Source: Hyphomonadaceae bacterium
GTDB taxonomy: Bacteria > Pseudomonadota > Alphaproteobacteria > Caulobacterales > Aquidulcibacteraceae
Assembly: GCA_016791325.1 (NCBI GenBank)
Contig: JAEUMU010000132.1
Span: forward strand, 1-16,935
Direction of reading: 5' to 3'
Length of the DNA: 16,935 nucleotides
Below the pieces are notes generated by a model that saw only the letters and a program-made list of their open reading frames with translations, was not told the origin of the DNA and ran no database searches. Position 1 is the first letter of the stretch, and each line of letters opens with the position of its first letter. This document shows positions 8,528-14,486 of the stretch, in pieces. A program made the position numbers and the translations under genes.

Positions 8528-8649
8528 GCACGCCTCGCCAGTGCTGAAATATTGGTAACGCCCTGATCGGGCGCTTGTGAGCGGCCTTTTGACCACAGGT
8601 GCGCCAAGGCGCAAGCTTTTTTCGCGCCGCCCGCCCCCCGGAAGCAGCC
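8528..8649 (-). promoter_or_regulatory. fabG-acpP spacer, 5' region of acpP
   Basis: This 122-base gap holds the acpP ribosome-binding region and two small inverted repeats. CGCCC/GGGCG (8559-8563 with 8569-8573) would form a 5-bp hairpin with a 5-base loop in the acpP 5' untranslated region. The second, TGCGCC-AA-GGCGCA, is at 8600-8613. I do not see a convincing -35/-10 pair for acpP, so a promoter here is only an inference from the gap and from the need for extra acpP message. Confidence 0.3.
8600..8622 (+). terminator. Terminator-like hairpin facing against the fab operon
   Basis: On the plus strand TGCGCC-AA-GGCGCA (8600-8613) is followed by AGC and six T (8617-8622), the layout of a short intrinsic terminator. 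No plus-strand gene precedes it, so if it works it would stop antisense transcripts. The loop is tight: realistically 5 bp with a 4-base loop. On the minus strand the A-run precedes the stem, so it is not a terminator for fabG. Confidence 0.3.
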
Positions 8650-9390
8650 CTAAATCATGGCCATGCCGCCATTCACATGGAGCGTTTGGCCGGTGATGTA
8701 GCCCGCCTCCTCGCTGGCCAGGAAAACCGCAGCGGCGGCCACATCCGCGCCCTCACCCAGCCTGCCGGCGGGAATCTTGCCCAAAAGCGCTGCCTTTTGC
8801 GTCTCGTTCAGGACATCCGTCATTGGAGAGGCGATGAAGCCGGGCGCGATGCAATTGGCCGTCACGTTGCGGCTGGCGACCTCGGCGGCCAGCGCCTTGG
8901 TGAAGCCGATCATGCCAGCCTTGGAGGCGGCGTAGTTCGCCTGACCGGGGTTTCCCGTGACGCCTACAACCGAGGTGATGCCGATAATGCGGCCCCAGCG
9001 GTTTTTCATCATCGTCTTCAGGGCTGCGCGCGAGAGGCGGAAATAGCCCTCCAGGTTGATCCGCAGGACGCTCTGGAAATCCTCATCCTTCATGCGCAGC
9101 AGCAGGCCATCCTTGGTGATGCCGGCGTTGGCGACCAGGATGTCGAGCTTGCCGCCCAAGGCGGCCTCCGCTTGGCCCACGAGCCCATCCACCGCGGCCG
9201 CGTCGGACAGATTACACGGCGTGATCACGTGTTCGCCGCCGAGTTCGGCGCGCACTTTTTCCAGCGCTTCGACGCGCGTGCCCGAAAGCGCAACGCGCGC
9301 GCCCTGGACGGCCAGCGCCTTGGCGATCGCGCCGCCGATGCCCCCGGAAGCGCCCGTAACGAGCGCGGTTTTGCCTTGGAGATTAAACAT
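8650..9390 (-). CDS. fabG: 3-oxoacyl-[ACP] reductase
   Basis: NADPH-dependent short-chain dehydrogenase that carries out the first reduction of the fatty-acid elongation cycle. The 246 residues are the standard length. The Rossmann nucleotide motif TGASGGIG is at 12-19, NAG at 88-90, and the catalytic tetrad is Asn112, Ser140, Tyr153 and Lys157 (YAASK). The C-terminal part with [12 protein letters not shown] and [15 protein letters not shown] is characteristic of FabG within the very large SDR family, and the position between fabD and acpP settles the role. AGGA occurs 8 bases upstream of the ATG. It lies 25 bases after the DUF1697 gene. Confidence 0.97.
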   Translation of the reverse strand: MFNLQGKTALVTGASGGIGGAIAKALAVQGARVALSGTRVEALEKVRAELGGEHVITPCNLSDAAAVDGLVGQAEAALGGKLDILVANAGITKDGLLLRMKDEDFQSVLRINLEGYFRLSRAALKTMMKNRWGRIIGITSVVGVTGNPGQANYAASKAGMIGFTKALAAEVASRNVTANCIAPGFIASPMTDVLNETQKAALLGKIPAGRLGEGADVAAAAVFLASEEAGYITGQTLHVNGGMAMI

Positions 9391-9415
9391 GGCGCATCCT
9401 TATTTTCAGCCCGGC

Positions 9416-9931
9416 TTATTCGCCGCCGGCCAACGCCGCAAGCTTGGTGACCGTGTTCCAGTTGCGCGCGGTGGAGAGCTTGGGGGATTTGAGCTTGGAG
9501 GGGCCCTGACCGTTGGGAAACTTGATGTAGAGGCAGCCTGGCCCCTGCTTCCATTCCTCGCCTGTTTCGGCGCTGGCGGCCATGGCGGCAAGCTCGGCGG
9601 CTGAGGCCGGCGCCCGCATGAAGGCCGCCACCATGAAACTCGGGCTCGCCTTCGCGAACGCTTTGAACGGGTTGGCTGCGACGACGGCCGCAAGTTCTGC
9701 GCCGGTGCGAACGTGGATGTCAGTCTTCAAACCTAAGCCGGCGTGGATCATTTTCTCCAATGCGGCTTCGAGTTTGGCCCCCTTCTCACGCGCATCCAGG
9801 ATGAGGTTGCCGCTGGCGAGCAACGTCGTGACGTTGGTGTAGCCGGCGCGCTCAGCCAACGCGCGCAGCTCGGACATGATGAGCTTGCGTTTGCCGAGAT
9901 TGACGCCGCGAAGCAGCGCGACCTGGCGCAT
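9416..9931 (-). CDS. DUF1697 family protein
   Basis: A 171-residue cytosolic protein of the uncharacterised DUF1697 family. The N-terminal signature ALLRGVNLGKRKLIMSELRA (5-24), the ASGNLILDA stretch (39-47) and the C-terminal TARNWNTVTKLAALA block are what I recognise. No catalytic function is known to me for this family. It is inserted between fabD and fabG, which are adjacent in the usual cluster order, so its presence is lineage-specific. The start is set by a 17-bp tandem duplication: the ATG at 9931 overlaps the stop of a five-codon minicistron whose own ATG overlaps the fabD stop. An earlier start is impossible, since the upstream copy's frame closes after five codons. No Shine-Dalgarno is evident, so translation probably depends on reinitiation after fabD. 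Confidence 0.85.
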   Translation of the reverse strand: MRQVALLRGVNLGKRKLIMSELRALAERAGYTNVTTLLASGNLILDAREKGAKLEAALEKMIHAGLGLKTDIHVRTGAELAAVVAANPFKAFAKASPSFMVAAFMRAPASAAELAAMAASAETGEEWKQGPGCLYIKFPNGQGPSKLKSPKLSTARNWNTVTKLAALAGGE

Positions 9932-9951
9932 CAGGCGACCTGGCGCATCAG
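9918..9951. repeat. Perfect 17-bp tandem duplication at the fabD / DUF1697 junction
   Basis: The unit gcgacctggcgcatcag occurs at 9918-9934 and again immediately at 9935-9951. On the coding (minus) strand each unit carries the same start sequence ATGCGCCAGGTCGC. The copy nearer fabD overlaps its TGA as TGATG, which is probably the ancestral start of the DUF1697 gene; the other copy is the start now in use. Confidence 0.95.
9931..9948 (-). other. Five-codon minicistron MRQVA between fabD and the DUF1697 gene
   Basis: ATG-CGC-CAG-GTC-GCC-TGA. The ATG overlaps the fabD stop (TGATG) and its TGA overlaps the DUF1697 start (TGATG again). A ribosome finishing fabD could reinitiate here, make five residues and reinitiate once more. 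It is a by-product of the tandem duplication; whether it is translated is inference. Confidence 0.5.
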
Positions 9952-10889
9952 ATAGTCTTGGCGAAGGCTTCGAGATCAGCCGGTTCGTTCAAGGCCACGG
10001 CTTCCGCATCGGGCGCATTGCGCTTGACCATGCCGGAGAGCTGCTTGCCGGCGCCGATTTCGACGAAGCGGGTGACACCGCCATCGGCGGCCATCCACTC
10101 GATGCTTTCGCGCCAGCGCACGCGGCCCGTAACTTGCTCGACCAGGAGTTTGCGAATGAGCGCCGGCTCGTGCACGGGACGCGCAGTAACATTGGCCACC
10201 AGCGGCGAGGCCAGCGGCGCGAACTCAACACTCTGCAGCGCTTCGGCCATCGCCTCGGCGGCGGGCTGCATCAACGGGGAATGAAACGGCGCGGAGACGT
10301 TCAATGCGATCGCGCGCGCGCCCTTCTCCTTCGCCGCGGCGAGCGCGGCGTCGATCCCAGCCTTTGAGCCTGAGATCACGACGTTGCCGACATTGTTATC
10401 GTTCGCGACCACGACCACACCCGCGGCGGCGCCCGCCGCTGCGATTTGCTCCGCCAAGGCCACATCCACCTTGCCGATGAGAGCGGCCATTGCGCCTTCG
10501 CCTACCGGAACCGCCGCCTGCATGGCGTCGCCGCGGATGCGCAGGAGACGCGCGGTATCGGCCAAGCCCAGTGAACCAGCCACGGCCAAGGCGGAATATT
10601 CGCCAAGCGAATGGCCGGCGACGAAGGCGGCCTTCGACGGCGCAACCCCGAATTCACGCTCCAGCACGCGCGCGGCTGCGACGCTGACCGCCATCAAAGC
10701 CGGCTGGGCGTTGGCGGTTAGGGTGAGTTGCTCGGCCGGCCCCTCGAAAATGAGTTTGGACAGACGCTCTCCCAGCGCTTCATCGACTTCCTGAAACACC
10801 TCGCGCGCAGAGGCGAAGGCGTCGTTAAGGCTCTTGCCCATGCCCGGGGCCTGGCTGCCCTGGCCGGGAAAAATGAAAGCTGTTGTCAT
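9948..10889 (-). CDS. fabD: Malonyl-CoA:ACP transacylase
   Basis: Loads malonyl groups from CoA onto ACP, providing the extender unit used by FabF. The 313 residues match the family's length. FPGQGSQAPGMGK is at 7-19, the nucleophile elbow GHSLGEYSAL has Ser94, the conserved malonate-binding Arg119 is in RIRGDAMQ, and catalytic His203 is in SAPFHSPLM. The C-terminal segment FVEIGAGKQLSGMVKR is also typical. It is the first gene of the minus-strand run and starts divergently from the VPEID-CTERM gene, 188 bases away. No clear Shine-Dalgarno precedes the ATG, although the N-terminal MTTAFIFPGQG fits the family start exactly. Confidence 0.97.
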   Translation of the reverse strand: MTTAFIFPGQGSQAPGMGKSLNDAFASAREVFQEVDEALGERLSKLIFEGPAEQLTLTANAQPALMAVSVAAARVLEREFGVAPSKAAFVAGHSLGEYSALAVAGSLGLADTARLLRIRGDAMQAAVPVGEGAMAALIGKVDVALAEQIAAAGAAAGVVVVANDNNVGNVVISGSKAGIDAALAAAKEKGARAIALNVSAPFHSPLMQPAAEAMAEALQSVEFAPLASPLVANVTARPVHEPALIRKLLVEQVTGRVRWRESIEWMAADGGVTRFVEIGAGKQLSGMVKRNAPDAEAVALNEPADLEAFAKTI

Positions 10890-11077
10890 GGCGCGTCGCT
10901 AGCGCAGAGGCGCGCCGACGGCAAGGAACTGCGAATAAGACGAAACCCCGCGCGAGCTCGGAACGGCGGCAAACCCTCGCTGGAGAAATTAAGCTTGAGG
11001 CGCGAGCGCTCACGGGGAGCGCGCTGGACCCCACGACGCCAATTGAGGTGCAATCTCCCAAACTCTGGGAGGATGAC
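10890..11077. promoter_or_regulatory. Divergent intergenic region fabD / VPEID-CTERM gene
   Basis: This 188-base region must hold the promoter of the long fabD run on the minus strand and that of the sorting cassette on the plus strand. It contains a small A/T-rich patch (10984-10994), an inverted repeat GCGCTC-ACGGG-GAGCGC (11006-11022, overlapping the 8-base palindrome GAGCGCTC), and a second inverted repeat at 11055-11071 next to the cassette's start. I could not identify a convincing -35/-10 pair in either direction. Confidence 0.5.
11054..11072 (+). promoter_or_regulatory. Hairpin masking the Shine-Dalgarno of the VPEID-CTERM gene
   Basis: CTCCCA (11055-11060), loop AACTC, TGGGAG (11066-11071), extendable by a T-G pair (11054/11072). 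The 3' arm contains the Shine-Dalgarno GGGAGG (11067-11072), five bases before the ATG at 11078. In RNA the ribosome-binding site would be paired, which would lower translation unless the hairpin is opened. The geometry is seen in the sequence; the regulatory role is inferred. Confidence 0.6.
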
Positions 11078-11344
11078 ATGACGAACATCACCAAGACGAT
11101 CACTGGCGCGGCTGCAGCTTTCGCCGCCATGACCAGCGCGGCCTCCGCGAGCACGATCTGCATCTTGGGAATCTGCATCAACCTCGGCGGCGGCGGTGGT
11201 GGCGGCGGTGGCGGGGGCGGTGGCGGCGGCGTGCCCGCGGCCCCAGAGATCGATGTCAGCCAGGGCTTTGCGGCGCTTGCCATCGTGCTGGCGGCGGCGT
11301 TGTTCGTGCGCGAGCATTTCAATCGCCGACGCGCGCAACGTTAA
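11078..11344 (+). CDS. VPEID-CTERM sorting-domain protein, poly-glycine type (XrtE substrate)
   Basis: An 88-residue exported protein and likely substrate of the exosortase encoded 30 bases downstream. In order it shows: a signal peptide (1-24, cleavage probably after AASA); a short segment with two cysteines, C28 and C33 (TICILGICINL); 15 consecutive glycines (37-51); VPAAPEIDVSQG (52-63), which contains the PEID core of the VPEID-CTERM tripartite sorting signal; a membrane helix (about 64-79); and a basic tail (HFNRRRAQR). If both signals are removed, only about 30 residues remain, half of them glycine. The start at 11078 is supported by GGGAGG five bases upstream; the frame is open further back to 10883, but that part is not signal-like. 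The Shine-Dalgarno lies in a hairpin. The function of the mature peptide is unknown: structural surface material or a processed peptide are both possible. Confidence 0.85.
   Translation: MTNITKTITGAAAAFAAMTSAASASTICILGICINLGGGGGGGGGGGGGGGVPAAPEIDVSQGFAALAIVLAAALFVREHFNRRRAQR
11186..11230 (+). repeat. GGN trinucleotide tract encoding 15 glycines
   Basis: Fifteen successive GGN codons (11 GGC, 3 GGT and 1 GGG, apparently drifted from a GGC repeat). Such a tract can change length by slippage in steps of three, lengthening or shortening the glycine linker without a frameshift. The antisense strand reads as poly-proline, which produces a spurious ORF there. Confidence 0.9.
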
Positions 11345-11374
11345 GACCTGCAAGCGAGAGCCCAGGGGGCGGGC

Positions 11375-13015
11375 GTGAGCGCCATTGGCATCGGAGAGCA
11401 GACCCGCGCTTGCGCGCCGGGCGCGTGGCGGGTGTTTCTCCGCGCCGCCGCGATAATCAGCTTCGTGCTGCTGCAACTCGCGCTCATCGACCGCTACTAC
11501 CATTATCCATGGGCTGTGACCGCGCCCGACCCGCTTTGGAGCGGAGCGAACACGGCGCTGAAATGGATGTGTTACGCAGCCATTTTCGGAGCCGCGGCGT
11601 TCGCGTTGCTGGTACTGGCGCGGGCGCAGGAGACGGCGCGTATGTGGCTTGCCGCCGCGCAGAGGCGGCGCTGGGGACGCTGGTTGGCGGGCGAATGCGC
11701 TTTGCTTGCCGTGCTGGTGGCGATGCTGCCGATATTCCGCACGCCGCATGAACACGCGCCTTGGGCGGCGTTTGCAATCTGGCTCGGCGTGGGGGCGGCG
11801 ATGTTGGCGTGCGCGGCGCTGGCGCTGGCGCCGTTTTCGTTCTGGCGCACATTCCTGGCGCGCAACACCAGCGCCTACGTAGTGGCGCTGCTGACAGGCG
11901 GATTGACCTTCGCAGCGTTGCCGCTTTCGCAGAATTCCTGGGACGCGCTCTCCTCAGCGACGCTGCACGCATCCTATTTCATCTTGAGTCTGTTCGACGA
12001 CGCCGCGTTCGTCGATCCTGCCGCCCGCCATTTGGGCGCTGGCGATTTCGTGGTGCGCATAGATGCGGCGTGCTCAGGCTATGAAGGCATTGCCCTCGTG
12101 CTCGCGATGTTCAGCCTCTACATCTTTGCGTTCCGCAAGGATCTGCGCTTTCCGCACGTGTTTCTACTGCTGCCGCTGGCGGTGGCGGCGATCTGGATAT
12201 CCAACGCGCTGCGCATTGCCGCGCTGATCGGCGTCGGCGCTTATATTTCGCCAGAGATCGCGCTTGACGGTTTTCATGCGCAGGCGGGTTGGGTGATGTT
12301 CCTGGCGGTGACGCTTTCGTTGATGGCGGCCACTCATCAGATCGCTTGGTTTCGCGCGGAGCGCGCGCCTGCCAGGCCCGTGAACGATCCTGCACTTGTG
12401 CTGGCAGGCGCGCTGCTCGCGCCGTTTGTGGCGCTGATGGGCGCGCGCATCGCCGGGGGCATGTTCGGCCCGGAGGCGTATTGGATAGGCGCGGCGGCGA
12501 TCCTGGCGCCGGCGGGTGTGATCTGGGCCTGTTGGGGGCGGATCAAGCCGTTACTGGGGGGACTCACGCTCGAGCCGATCTTGATCGGGCTGATGGTGGG
12601 AGCACTTTGGATCGCGACGGAGCCCGCAATTGAGGGCGACGCGCTAGGCGCGTGGCTGGCGGGGTCGCCCCCCGGCGAGGCCGCGGCCTGGGTGGCGCTG
12701 CGGCTGTTTGGTTTCGTTCTCATCGTGCCGCTGGCGGAGGAGCTGGTCTTTCGCGGCTACCTGCATCGCGCGCTGGTGAAGCGCCGGTTCGAGCACGCCG
12801 CGCCCGCCGCGTTCGGATGGGCCGCCTTCCTCGTCACCAGCCTGCTGTTCGGAGCCATGCACGGGCGCTGGCTGGCGGGAGCGCTGGCGGGCGCTGCGTT
12901 TGCGGTTACGCTTTACCGCACCCGATCGCTGACGGGGCCTATTGCCGCGCATGTGGCGGCCAACGGCCTGATCGGGGCTTATGCAGTGGCGACGGAAACC
13001 TGGGCGCTCCTCTGA
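11375..13015 (+). CDS. xrtE: Exosortase E / CPBP intramembrane protease fusion
   Basis: Polytopic inner-membrane enzyme that recognises VPEID-CTERM proteins. The 546 residues have many membrane helices. The exosortase domain (about 165-325) carries all three active-site residues: Cys233 in DAACSGYEGIAL, Arg280 in WISNALRIAAL and His301 in DGFHAQAGW. The C-terminal CPBP (Abi) protease domain (about 400-540) carries EELVFRG (Glu455, Glu456, Arg460), FGAMHGRW (His496) and HVAANGL (His526, Asn530). This two-domain arrangement defines the XrtE type; stand-alone exosortases lack the protease part. The N-terminal 160 residues are extra membrane segments. The start is GTG at 11375, 30 bases after the substrate gene, so both are probably one operon. 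The next gene, rpsF, has its own leader. Which half performs the cleavage is not visible from sequence. Confidence 0.92.
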   Translation: MSAIGIGEQTRACAPGAWRVFLRAAAIISFVLLQLALIDRYYHYPWAVTAPDPLWSGANTALKWMCYAAIFGAAAFALLVLARAQETARMWLAAAQRRRWGRWLAGECALLAVLVAMLPIFRTPHEHAPWAAFAIWLGVGAAMLACAALALAPFSFWRTFLARNTSAYVVALLTGGLTFAALPLSQNSWDALSSATLHASYFILSLFDDAAFVDPAARHLGAGDFVVRIDAACSGYEGIALVLAMFSLYIFAFRKDLRFPHVFLLLPLAVAAIWISNALRIAALIGVGAYISPEIALDGFHAQAGWVMFLAVTLSLMAATHQIAWFRAERAPARPVNDPALVLAGALLAPFVALMGARIAGGMFGPEAYWIGAAAILAPAGVIWACWGRIKPLLGGLTLEPILIGLMVGALWIATEPAIEGDALGAWLAGSPPGEAAAWVALRLFGFVLIVPLAEELVFRGYLHRALVKRRFEHAAPAAFGWAAFLVTSLLFGAMHGRWLAGALAGAAFAVTLYRTRSLTGPIAAHVAANGLIGAYAVATETWALL

Positions 13016-13020
13016 GACCC

Positions 13021-13048
13021 TTGCTTCCGGGACGGAAATGAGTATTTT
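13021..13048 (+). promoter_or_regulatory. Possible rpsF operon promoter
   Basis: TTGCTT (13021-13026) and TATTTT (13043-13048) are spaced by 16 bases, right after the xrtE stop and about 110 bases before the rpsF start. Both boxes are imperfect, so this is only a candidate. A 5-bp repeat TTCCG-GGA-CGGAA (13025-13037) overlaps it. Confidence 0.3.
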
Positions 13049-13066
13049 CCGCGCCTTCGCGACTGG

Positions 13067-13128
13067 CGGCCCCGAGGCAAATCCTTGTGCTCGGGGTCCA
13101 TCGTTTTGGCGGGCCATCTTCCCCCGCC
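13067..13128 (+). promoter_or_regulatory. Structured rpsF mRNA leader, candidate S6:S18 autoregulatory element
   Basis: The 144-base leader of rpsF can form two hairpins. One is CCCCGAG (13070-13076) with CTCGGGG (13090-13096), extendable by a G-T and a G-C pair and with an inner CAA-ATCC-TTG stem. The other is GGCGGG (13108-13113) with CCCGCC (13123-13128). Many bacterial rpsF leaders bind the S6:S18 complex to repress the operon, through a structure with a conserved CCG. I cannot confirm that this leader fits that consensus. Confidence 0.4.
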
Positions 13129-13159
13129 GAGGCGCCGCCCGTCCATCCGGAAGGACACA

Positions 13160-13564
13160 ATGGCTTATTACGAACACGTGCTTATTGCGCGGCCGGAAAT
13201 CTCGCCGCAGCAAGTCGACGCTCTTGTCGAAGATATCACCAACACCGTGAAGGAGTTGGGCGGCCACGTCGGCAAGACCGAGTATTGGGGCCTGCGCAAT
13301 CTCGCTTATCGCATCCGCAAGAACCGCAAGGGCCACTACGCCCTGCTCAACCTCGATTGCCCGCCGACCGCGGTGGCCGAACTCGAGCGCCGGCTCAAGA
13401 TCAACGAAGACGTGATGCGCTACAAAACCATTCGCGTTGAAGCGCTCGACGAAGAGCCCTCGCCGATCCTAGCGCGCCGCGATCGCGAAGAGCGCCGCCG
13501 CGCCCGCCGCGAAGGCCGCGAGGGCGAAGAGTTCGGCGGCGATTTTGAAGGCGGGGAGGAATAA
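13160..13564 (+). CDS. rpsF: 30S ribosomal protein S6
   Basis: Binds the central domain of 16S rRNA as a heterodimer with S18, encoded next. It has 134 residues: the S6 ferredoxin-like core is about 1-96 ([53 protein letters not shown]), then a charged tail rich in Arg, Glu and Gly (about 100-134), a C-terminal extension that is common in Alphaproteobacteria. The start at 13160 has AAGGA four bases upstream; the frame is open back to 13085 but that stretch is not S6-like. It is the first gene of rpsF-rpsR-rplI, with rpsR two bases downstream. Confidence 0.97.
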   Translation: MAYYEHVLIARPEISPQQVDALVEDITNTVKELGGHVGKTEYWGLRNLAYRIRKNRKGHYALLNLDCPPTAVAELERRLKINEDVMRYKTIRVEALDEEPSPILARRDREERRRARREGREGEEFGGDFEGGEE

Positions 13565-13566
13565 TC

Positions 13567-13836
13567 ATGTCGCAAAAAGGCGCCCCCAAGTTCAACATCT
13601 CCAACATTCCCGCGCGACGCCCGTTCGGCCGCCGGCGTAAAGTGTGCCCGTTCTCGGGCTCGGCTGCGCCGAAGATCGACTACAAGGACGTGAAGCTGCT
13701 CCAGCGCTACATCAGCGAAAAGGGCAAGATCGTTCCTGCGCGCATCACCGCCGTCTCGGCCAAGAAGCAACGCGAACTCGCCCGCGCCATCAAGCGCGCG
13801 CGCGAATTGGCGCTGCTGCCGTTCGCGGTTCAGTAG
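13567..13836 (+). CDS. rpsR: 30S ribosomal protein S18
   Basis: Partner of S6 on the 30S platform. The 89-residue basic protein shows the S18 pattern: [15 protein letters not shown] (17-31), [43 protein letters not shown] in the centre, and LALLPFAV at the end. A strong GGAGGAA lies six bases before the ATG and overlaps the end of rpsF. It is followed by rplI 12 bases later. Confidence 0.98.
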   Translation: MSQKGAPKFNISNIPARRPFGRRRKVCPFSGSAAPKIDYKDVKLLQRYISEKGKIVPARITAVSAKKQRELARAIKRARELALLPFAVQ

Positions 13837-13848
13837 GAGGCTCACACT

Positions 13849-14430
13849 ATGCATGTCATCCTGCTTGAACGCGTGGAAAATCTCGGCGCCATTGGCGACG
13901 AGGTGAAAGTCCGCGACGGCTTCGCACGCAACTTCCTGCTTCCGCAGAAGAAGGCCCTGCGCGCGACCGAAACCAACCGCAAACTGTTCGAGGCGCGCCG
14001 CGCCGACATCGAAGCGAAGAACGCCGCCGCCCGCGCCGACGCTGAGAAGGCTTCCGGCAAAATCGACGGCCAATCCTACGTGCTGATCCGCCAGGCGGGC
14101 GAAGCCGGCCAGCTCTATGGCTCGGTTTCTTCTCGCGACATCGCCGACGAGATCGTCAAAACCGGCGCGAAGGTGGAACGTAGCTCGGTGGTGCTGGACA
14201 AGCCGATCAAGACGATTGGCGTTTATGATTTGCGCGTGCGCCTGCATGCGGAAGTTTATGCCAACATCAAGGTGAACGTGGCCCGCTCGACCGATGAGGC
14301 CGAGCGCCAGGCGCGCGGCGAGAATGTCATCGCTTCGGCGGTGGAAGCTCAACGCGCCGACGCCGAAGCGCAAGCCAAGGAATTGGCGGCTGCTTCAATC
14401 GCCAACGATCCGGCCGCGCGCGCCGAATAA
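13849..14430 (+). CDS. rplI: 50S ribosomal protein L9
   Basis: Binds 23S rRNA near the L1 stalk and helps reading-frame maintenance. The N-terminal RNA-binding domain carries the L9 signature MHVILLERVENLGAIGDEVKVRDGFARNFLLP (1-32), then the connecting helix (about 40-75) and the C-terminal domain (LYGSVSSRDIADEI, HAEVYANIKVNVAR). At 193 residues it is longer than E. coli L9 (149) because of an acidic, alanine-rich tail (about 150-193), as usual in Alphaproteobacteria. AGGAGG is found 8 bases upstream. A strong intrinsic terminator follows 26 bases after the stop. A DUF2232 membrane gene sometimes found between rpsR and rplI is absent. Confidence 0.97.
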   Translation: MHVILLERVENLGAIGDEVKVRDGFARNFLLPQKKALRATETNRKLFEARRADIEAKNAAARADAEKASGKIDGQSYVLIRQAGEAGQLYGSVSSRDIADEIVKTGAKVERSSVVLDKPIKTIGVYDLRVRLHAEVYANIKVNVARSTDEAERQARGENVIASAVEAQRADAEAQAKELAAASIANDPAARAE

Positions 14431-14456
14431 AGCGAGGCATCCGCAAACACGTTGCG

Positions 14457-14486
14457 AAAGCCCGCGCCGTAAGGCGCGGGCTTTTT
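14457..14486 (+). terminator. Intrinsic terminator of rpsF-rpsR-rplI
   Basis: A perfect 12-bp stem, AAAGCCCGCGCC (14457-14468) with GGCGCGGGCTTT (14473-14484), has a GTAA loop and runs into five T (14482-14486). It is the clearest terminator in the window and separates the ribosomal operon from dnaB. Confidence 0.95.

Noticed and set aside
10883..11077. Upstream extension of the VPEID-CTERM frame
   Set aside because: The extension is basic and not signal-peptide-like; the ATG at 11078 has a GGGAGG at good spacing and is followed directly by a normal signal peptide.
10825..11322. Minus-strand open frame with a poly-proline stretch
   Set aside because: The prolines are only the reverse reading of the GGN glycine tract, and the frame runs into fabD in the wrong frame.
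13025..13048. TTCCG-GGA-CGGAA as terminator of xrtE
   Set aside because: The stem is only 5 bp with a 3-base loop and is not followed by a T-run, so it is too weak to call.
13420..14373. Minus-strand open frame of 317 codons opposite rpsF-rpsR-rplI
   Set aside because: Antisense to three certain ribosomal protein genes; same GC-driven effect.
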